Source: Syntrophomonadaceae bacterium | GTDB taxonomy: Bacteria > Bacillota > Dethiobacteria > DTU022 > UBA8154 | Assembly: GCA_007122565.1 (NCBI GenBank) | Contig: SKTJ01000007.1 | Location: 1-9,920 of the forward strand | DNA length: 9,920 bases | Direction: 5' to 3' | In this document: positions 5,985 to 9,920 of the stretch, piece after piece | Layout: the number at the start of each line of letters is the position of its first letter | Position numbering within the stretch: the first letter of the stretch is position 1 | Made by a program: the position numbers and the translations under genes | Notes under the pieces: generated by a model | Seen by the model: only the letters and a program-made list of their open reading frames with translations | Databases searched by the model: none | Told to the model about the DNA's origin: nothing

Positions 5985-7220
5985 TTAATTATTTTCAGCA
6001 CCGGTTGTGCTATGGTAGTTTAAAAAGTGTCCCAGTTTATCTTTTTTGGCCTGGAGATAGCGGCAGTTATGCGTCCCGGGGGTTATCTCCAGCGGCACCC
6101 GCTCCACAAGGGTAAGACCGTAACCCTCAAGACCCTTGACCTTGCGCGGGTTATTGGTAAGCAGGCGGATTTGCTTTACTCCCAAATCCACAAGGATCTG
6201 GGCGCCCAGTCCATAATCACGCAGATCGGCGGCAAAGCCCAGTTCCTCGTTGGCTTCCACCGTATCCCTGCCACAATCCTGCAACTCATAGGCCTTAATC
6301 TTATTGAGCAGGCCGATACCCCGCCCTTCCTGGCGCATATAGATCAACACGCCGCAACCCGCTTCGTCTATTTGTTTAAGCGCCTGGGACAACTGGGTGC
6401 CGCAGTCACAGCGCAGGGAGCCGAGCACATCACCGGTCAGACACTCGGAGTGGACCCGTACCAAAACCGGTTTGTCTCCGTCAATCTCCCCTTTAACCAT
6501 GGCCAGGTGCGTTTTGTTATCCACGGAATTATCATAGGCAACCAGTTTAAAGTCGCCGAAAACGGTGGGCAGAGAGGCCGTTGCGCCCCGCCAGATAAGC
6601 TTCTCCTTTTTCATGCGATATTGGATTAACTCTGCGATGGTAATGATCTTGAGCCCGTGCTCCTGCACAAATTCCATCAGCTCAGGTACCCGGGCCATGC
6701 TTCCATCCTCGTTCATGATCTCGCAAATTACTGCAGCAGGGGAAAAACCCGCCAGCCTGGCCATGTCAATGGATGCCTCCGTATGCCCGGCACGGCGCAG
6801 CACGCCCCCTTCCTTACCCTGCAGGGGAAAGACATGTCCCGGCCTGTTAAAATCGACCGGTTTAGCGTTAGGGTCAATCAACTTATTGATCGTATTCGCC
6901 CGCTCAAAAGCAGAGATGCCCGTTGTGGTTCCCCGGCAATCCACAGAAACGGTAAATGCCGTGTTGTGGCTGTCTGTGTTGTGATTCACCATGAGCGGTA
7001 ATTCCAGCTCGGACACACGTTGGGAGGTGAGGGGGGCGCATACAAGTCCCCGTCCAAAGCGAATCATAAAATTAATGCTTTCCGCTGTGCATTTTTCCGC
7101 AGCCATGACCAGGTCCCCTTCATTCTCCCGGTCCTCGTCGTCAACGACAACGATCATCTTACCCTCTTTAATATCTGCAATGGCTTCCTCTATTGTATTG
7201 AACTTAACCTCCAGATCCAT
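5985..7220 (-). CDS. ribBA: Bifunctional 3,4-dihydroxy-2-butanone 4-phosphate synthase / GTP cyclohydrolase II
   Basis: Starts both branches of riboflavin synthesis: the RibB domain converts ribulose 5-phosphate to dihydroxybutanone phosphate plus formate, and the RibA domain opens GTP. 411 residues. RibB domain (about 1-203): DDEDRENEGDLVMAA (27-41), GHVFPLQ (128-134) and RRAGHTEAS (142-150). RibA domain (about 208-411): VHSECLTGDVLGSLRCDCG (256-274) with zinc ligands C260, C271, C273; MRQEGRGIGL (295-304); DLRDYGLGAQIL (332-343); TNNPRK (355-360). All catalytic motifs look intact. TTG 7229, ATG 7226 and ATG 7220 are in frame. ATG 7220 is chosen because AGAAGGGG ends 9 nt upstream. It follows ribE after about 108 nt and precedes ribH by 13 nt. 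Confidence 0.97.
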   Translation of the reverse strand: MDLEVKFNTIEEAIADIKEGKMIVVVDDEDRENEGDLVMAAEKCTAESINFMIRFGRGLVCAPLTSQRVSELELPLMVNHNTDSHNTAFTVSVDCRGTTTGISAFERANTINKLIDPNAKPVDFNRPGHVFPLQGKEGGVLRRAGHTEASIDMARLAGFSPAAVICEIMNEDGSMARVPELMEFVQEHGLKIITIAELIQYRMKKEKLIWRGATASLPTVFGDFKLVAYDNSVDNKTHLAMVKGEIDGDKPVLVRVHSECLTGDVLGSLRCDCGTQLSQALKQIDEAGCGVLIYMRQEGRGIGLLNKIKAYELQDCGRDTVEANEELGFAADLRDYGLGAQILVDLGVKQIRLLTNNPRKVKGLEGYGLTLVERVPLEITPGTHNCRYLQAKKDKLGHFLNYHSTTGAENN

Positions 7221-7252
7221 CAACATCAACCCCTTCTAATAAAAAACAGTTG

Positions 7253-7310
7253 GATAGTTGGATAGCAGATAGGCAAAAGATAAATCCTGAAAATCTTCTA
7301 TCAAACTATC
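7253..7310. repeat. Imperfect inverted repeat in the ribE-ribBA gap
   Basis: Bases 7253-7270 and 7293-7310 are inverted copies (16 of 18 match) around a 22-nt loop. The left part also contains a tandem GGATAGTT/GGATAGCA unit. On the rib operon strand the hairpin is followed, after about 7 nt, by a run of six T (7246-7241), and on the + strand by TTTTTTT at 7322-7328. It could be a weak, AT-rich internal terminator that lowers ribBA-ribH expression, or simply another short intergenic repeat. Confidence 0.45.
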
Positions 7311-7328
7311 TTCTGTCTGACTTTTTTT

Positions 7329-8024
7329 CTACAAAAATCCTTTTTCCTGAAGCATGGACATGGTAATCTTTTTCTTATCTCCGGTTTCCGGTGCAGTGTC
7401 TTCCCCGGTTTGTGGCCCCACATGTCCGGGGAAGAAGCCGGCCAGTAGTTTATCCAGGTATTTAGCGAGCATGTCCGTCTCCAGATTAACCCTGTCGCCC
7501 GCATTTTTAAAGCCCAATGTGGTGAGGGATGCAGTATGGGGAATGAGGGAAACACTGAATGATTTATCGTCCACCGCAACCACGGTTAAACTAATCCCGT
7601 CAACGGTGACCGAGCCCTTCTCCACCAGGTAACGCAGCACAGGAGGCGCTGCCCCAATCCGGTACACCATGGCGTTCCCCTCACGCTGTTTGGACAAAAT
7701 CTCGCCAGTGGCGTCAATGTGTCCACTTACAAAATGACCGCCCAGTCGGTCCCCGGCGCGCAACGCCCTTTCCAGATTTACACGGCTGCCCTTTTGTAGC
7801 TCATGCAAGTTGGTACGGCGCAGTGTTTCGGGCATGACATCGGCGTGGAATACACCGGCAGAGCCGAACTTCGACACAGTGAGACAGATCCCGTTTATGG
7901 CAATGCTGTCCCCAAGTTTGAGATCTCTGCAAACCGTCTCTCCCCTGATCGCCAGGACAGCGCCTTTAGATGAGTGCTGCCGGTTCACTATTTCGCCCAG
8001 TTCCTCCACCAGCCCGGTGAACAA
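7329..8024 (-). CDS. ribE: Riboflavin synthase alpha subunit
   Basis: Dismutates two molecules of 6,7-dimethyl-8-ribityllumazine into riboflavin and the pyrimidinedione recycled by RibH; normally a homotrimer. 231 residues with two lumazine-binding barrels. The N-barrel has MFTGLVEELG at the start and NGICLTV (44-50, C47). The linker is MPETLRRTNL (64-73). The C-barrel has GGHFVSGHID (95-104, H102) and DGISLTV (142-148, S145). The TTG start at 8024 is certain because MFTG is nearly invariant and TAAGGAGGG lies 7 nt upstream. The last 35 residues are a Pro/Gly/Thr-rich then Lys-rich tail ending KKKITMSMLQEKGFL, which makes it slightly longer than usual. It overlaps the end of ribD by 59 bp in another frame. 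The gene is called ribE or ribC depending on the species. Confidence 0.97.
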   Translation of the reverse strand: MFTGLVEELGEIVNRQHSSKGAVLAIRGETVCRDLKLGDSIAINGICLTVSKFGSAGVFHADVMPETLRRTNLHELQKGSRVNLERALRAGDRLGGHFVSGHIDATGEILSKQREGNAMVYRIGAAPPVLRYLVEKGSVTVDGISLTVVAVDDKSFSVSLIPHTASLTTLGFKNAGDRVNLETDMLAKYLDKLLAGFFPGHVGPQTGEDTAPETGDKKKITMSMLQEKGFL

Positions 8025-9135
8025 TATCTTCCCTCCTTACAGGATAGCCGATTATTAGCAGGTCATTTTCAAGCTGTTTTATTTCCATATTTTCCACTGC
8101 CCAAGCCTGATCCGGTTCCATAATACCCACTCCTTCAAGGGGTGTGGGAGCATCTCTGCCGCCAAAAAGGAGGGGAGCGATAAAACAGTAGAGTTTGTCA
8201 ATGAGATTCTGCTCCAGCAGGGAGTAATTCAGCGTACCCCCTCCCTCCACCAGCAGAATGCTGATCTCCTGTTGCCCCAGGGCACGCATGAGGGCATGGA
8301 GGTCCACTTGTTCATTTTTCGCCGGTAGAACCAGTACCTCTACCCCGCGGGAACGGAGCGAAGCAAGTTTTTGCTCCGGGGCACGGTCGGTGGTGGCCAA
8401 AATTGTTTTATGCTGCGATGCTGTTTTTACAACTACCGCATCAAGGGGCAGTTTACCCTCACTATCCACAATAATGCGGATGGGGTTGCTCGATTCTGCT
8501 TCACCCTCAAGGCGAACATCGAGACTGGGGTTATCTTGCAGAACCGTATTGATCCCCACCATGATCCCATCACACATTGAACGGAGACGGTGTACAAAGA
8601 TGCGGGATTTCTTACCGGTAATCCAACGGGATTTACCGGTTGCGGTGGCAATCTTGCCGTCCATGGTCATGGCCGTTTTAACTACCACAAAAGGAGTACC
8701 GCTGATAATATACTTGAAGAAAATCTCATTTAAACGCTTTGCTTTTTCTTCGAGGACGCCTTCCTTGACTTTAATACCAGCTTCTTTCAGCCTGGCCGCT
8801 CCATTGCCTGCAACAACAGGGTTTGGATCACAGGTGGCCATTACCACCTTACGAATCCCCGCTTCGATGAGGGCTTCTGTACAAGGCGGTGTCCGTCCAA
8901 AATGAGAACAAGGTTCCAGGTTGGTATAGAGGGTGGCACCGCGCGCTTTTTCCCCGGCCTCTTTTAGAGCAATAATCTCCGCATGGGGTTCGCCGGCCCG
9001 GTGGTGATAACCGGTACCCACGACTTCCCCGTCCTTTACGAGAACAGCTCCCACCATGGGATTGGGATTGGTCTTTCCCCAGGCCTTACGGGCCAGGTCC
9101 AGCGCCATCCACATATACCGTTCGTCTGATTCCAT
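7966..9135 (-). CDS. ribD: Bifunctional pyrimidine deaminase/reductase
   Basis: Catalyses steps two and three of the GTP branch of riboflavin synthesis: zinc-dependent deamination of the diaminopyrimidine, then NADPH reduction of the ribosyl chain. 389 residues. Deaminase domain (about 1-145): TNPNPMVGAV (22-31), PHAE (50-53) with H51 and E53, PCSHFGRTPPC (75-85) with C76 and C85. Reductase domain (about 148-370): VVVKTAMTMDGKIAT (150-164), SRWITG (169-174), MVGINTVLQDNP (192-203), then LVEGGGTLNYSLLEQ and PLLFGG. ATG 9135 is preferred over GTG 9150 because AGGTGAGG lies 9 nt upstream of the ATG and nothing suitable precedes the GTG. About 24 residues beyond the usual end (IIGYP) read into ribE and look unlike the family. 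First gene of the rib operon, about 232 nt after rpe. Confidence 0.96.
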   Translation of the reverse strand: MESDERYMWMALDLARKAWGKTNPNPMVGAVLVKDGEVVGTGYHHRAGEPHAEIIALKEAGEKARGATLYTNLEPCSHFGRTPPCTEALIEAGIRKVVMATCDPNPVVAGNGAARLKEAGIKVKEGVLEEKAKRLNEIFFKYIISGTPFVVVKTAMTMDGKIATATGKSRWITGKKSRIFVHRLRSMCDGIMVGINTVLQDNPSLDVRLEGEAESSNPIRIIVDSEGKLPLDAVVVKTASQHKTILATTDRAPEQKLASLRSRGVEVLVLPAKNEQVDLHALMRALGQQEISILLVEGGGTLNYSLLEQNLIDKLYCFIAPLLFGGRDAPTPLEGVGIMEPDQAWAVENMEIKQLENDLLIIGYPVRREDIVHRAGGGTGRNSEPAALI

Positions 9136-9181
9136 CTGGTTTTTCCTCACCTCTCGCCACGATATTTATAATGAAAAAAGC

Positions 9182-9203
9182 ATTCAAGAGTCAGTATTCA
9201 GTA
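9182..9203 (-). repeat. Inverted heptamer repeat copy in the ribD leader
   Basis: On the minus strand this reads as a diverged heptamer stretch. Bases 9188-9201 are the exact reverse complement of 9342-9355 (14 bp). It also gives GACTCTTGAAT (9192-9182), one base from the IS target core (CT changed to TT). It lies in the predicted ribD 5' leader; CTGACT here is 18 nt upstream of a TATAAA at 9170-9165 and could act as a weak -35. Confidence 0.65.
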
Positions 9204-9231
9204 GCAAATCTCGAGAAACTACCTGTATTAG

Positions 9232-9260
9232 ATTATAACACATTATTAATAACACTTAAA
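9232..9260 (-). promoter_or_regulatory. Probable ribD operon promoter (TATAAT)
   Basis: A perfect TATAAT on the minus strand at 9237-9232, with a weak -35-like TTTAAG 17 nt upstream (9260-9255). It would start transcription near 9225 and give a leader of about 90 nt before the ribD ATG. That is too short for an FMN riboswitch, and none of the conserved riboswitch blocks is visible between 9136 and 9367. Called by inspection only; readthrough from rpe is also possible. Confidence 0.45.
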
Positions 9261-9327
9261 TCCAGGAATCCTGCATTCGATCAACCAAGAACCTGTTGAA
9301 TTTGTTGAGATGGTTTACGGTTCTATT

Positions 9328-9357
9328 CTGACTCCTGACTCCTGAATACTGACTCCT
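9328..9357 (+). repeat. Heptamer repeat tract between rpe and ribD
   Basis: Four consecutive heptamers, ACTCCTG, ACTCCTG, AATACTG, ACTCCTA, in the same family as 78-134. It holds GACTCCTGAAT at 9337-9347, which fits the IS bridge RNA target guides perfectly, and GACTCCTGACT at 9330-9340, a near match. It lies 11 nt beyond the rpe stop codon. With the inverted copy at 9188-9201 it brackets the putative ribD promoter. Confidence 0.8.
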
Positions 9358-9367
9358 AAAGCTATAA

Positions 9368-9920
9368 TTAAACTCCCTTTTCCACCTGCGGCAGCCGCTT
9401 GAAGGCATGTATAAGTTCCTGCGGATTTCCGTTACGGAATAGTGCAGAACCGGCCACCAACACCTCCGCTCCCGCTTCTACAACCAGGGGGGCCGTCTGT
9501 GCGTTAATTCCCCCGTCAACCTGTATCTGCAGCGAAAGTCCGCGGCGCTCCTTCTCCCGGGCCAGTTCCCGGATCTTCGGGATTACAGCCGGGATAAAGT
9601 CCTGTCCGCCGAAGCCAGGGTTGACAGTCATAAGCAGCACAAGGTCCAAATCTTCAAGGATATACTGGAGTGGGCTTAAAGGGGTGGCAGGATTGAGCGC
9701 CACACCAGCCTGGCAGCCAAGCTCACGAATTGACTGTACGACGCGGTGCAGGTGGGGACATGTCTCTGCATGTACGGTGATCAGTCCGGCCCCGGCCTCA
9801 CTGAATGCCTGCAAAAAATGCTGGGGCTGCTCCACCATGAGGTGAGCATCAATAAAGAGGCTGACTTTACCTTTTAGCGCCTGCAGCACGAGGGGACCCA
9901 TAGTAATATTAGGGACAAAA
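9368..9920 (-). CDS. rpe: Ribulose-phosphate 3-epimerase, partial (N-terminus outside window)
   Basis: Interconverts ribulose 5-phosphate and xylulose 5-phosphate in the pentose phosphate pathway (TIM barrel, metal-dependent). The reading frame stays open to the window edge: before the internal ATG at 9901 it reads FVPNIT, the conserved FVPNIT(I/M)GP segment, so that ATG is not the start. About 35-40 N-terminal residues are missing. Visible motifs are DAHLMVEQP (metal-binding histidine), ITVHAE, ALNPATPL, MTVNPGFGGQ, QVDGGIN (catalytic aspartate) and AGSALF (phosphate-binding loop). It ends with TAA at 9368. It lies upstream of ribD on the same strand. In many Firmicutes rpe follows rsgA and a protein kinase gene, which may lie beyond the edge. 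Its substrate is also the RibB substrate. Confidence 0.96.
   Translation of the reverse strand, partial: FVPNITMGPLVLQALKGKVSLFIDAHLMVEQPQHFLQAFSEAGAGLITVHAETCPHLHRVVQSIRELGCQAGVALNPATPLSPLQYILEDLDLVLLMTVNPGFGGQDFIPAVIPKIRELAREKERRGLSLQIQVDGGINAQTAPLVVEAGAEVLVAGSALFRNGNPQELIHAFKRLPQVEKGV

Noticed and set aside
5198..6115. 305-residue open frame on the + strand over the polA start and ribH
   Set aside because: It lies antisense to well-supported genes, crosses the palindromic repeat, and its translation has no recognisable motif or ribosome binding site.
8258..8905. 215-residue + strand frame within ribD
   Set aside because: Shadow frame opposite the ribD codons, Ser/Arg-rich and without motif or initiation signal.
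9136..9367. FMN riboswitch before ribD
   Set aside because: Expected from the operon type, but none of its conserved sequence blocks or paired arms is readable on the minus strand here.

Overview
The window looks like a bacterial chromosome segment from a Gram-positive anaerobe, most likely a Clostridia/Peptococcaceae-type Firmicute. The reasons are the gene order ribD-ribE-ribBA-ribH (the Bacillus/Clostridia arrangement, with fused RibBA), strong AGGAGG-type ribosome binding sites, use of GTG and TTG starts, and a DNA polymerase I whose proofreading domain has lost its catalytic acidic motif. The exact genus cannot be fixed from the sequence alone.

Layout from left to right: (1) 1-134 is a pyrimidine-rich intergenic strip ending in a degenerate heptamer repeat (unit ACTCCTG). 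(2) 133-1694 is a complete, apparently intact IS110-group insertion sequence inserted into that repeat; its transposase is on the + strand, preceded by about 260 nt of structured non-coding DNA. (3) From 1698 to the right edge every gene is on the minus strand. In transcription order they are rpe (cut by the window edge), ribD, ribE, ribBA, ribH, polA and mutM. mutM ends 3 bp from the IS right end.

The non-coding left end of the IS reads well as a bridge RNA, the guide RNA recently described for IS110 recombinases. Two loops can be decoded against this same window. The first (target) loop matches the left flank GACTCCT, and its other half pairs with the right flank CTGGGTT through two U-G wobbles. 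The second (donor) loop carries AGCACGT, identical to the last 7 bases of the IS before a CT core, and CAAG, complementary to CTTG at the left end. The two ends share a CT dinucleotide core (133-134 and 1693-1694) and carry an 11-bp inverted repeat exactly 34 nt inside each core. Joining the ends in a circle would create a promoter, TTGACT-17 nt-TACAAT, reading into the bridge RNA. The decoded target, GACTC-CT-GAAT, occurs perfectly at 9337-9347 in a second copy of the heptamer repeat. The element therefore appears programmed to insert into a dispersed intergenic repeat family.

The metabolic block is coherent. RibBA starts both branches of riboflavin synthesis, from GTP and from ribulose 5-phosphate. 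RibD deaminates and reduces the pyrimidine, RibH makes 6,7-dimethyl-8-ribityllumazine, and RibE dismutates it to riboflavin. Rpe, upstream, interconverts ribulose 5-phosphate (the RibB substrate) with xylulose 5-phosphate. No FMN riboswitch is visible in front of ribD; instead a TATAAT promoter with a leader of about 90 nt is seen. Downstream, polA and mutM overlap by 8 bp and form a DNA repair pair. A large imperfect palindrome resembling a REP/BIME element lies between ribH and polA.
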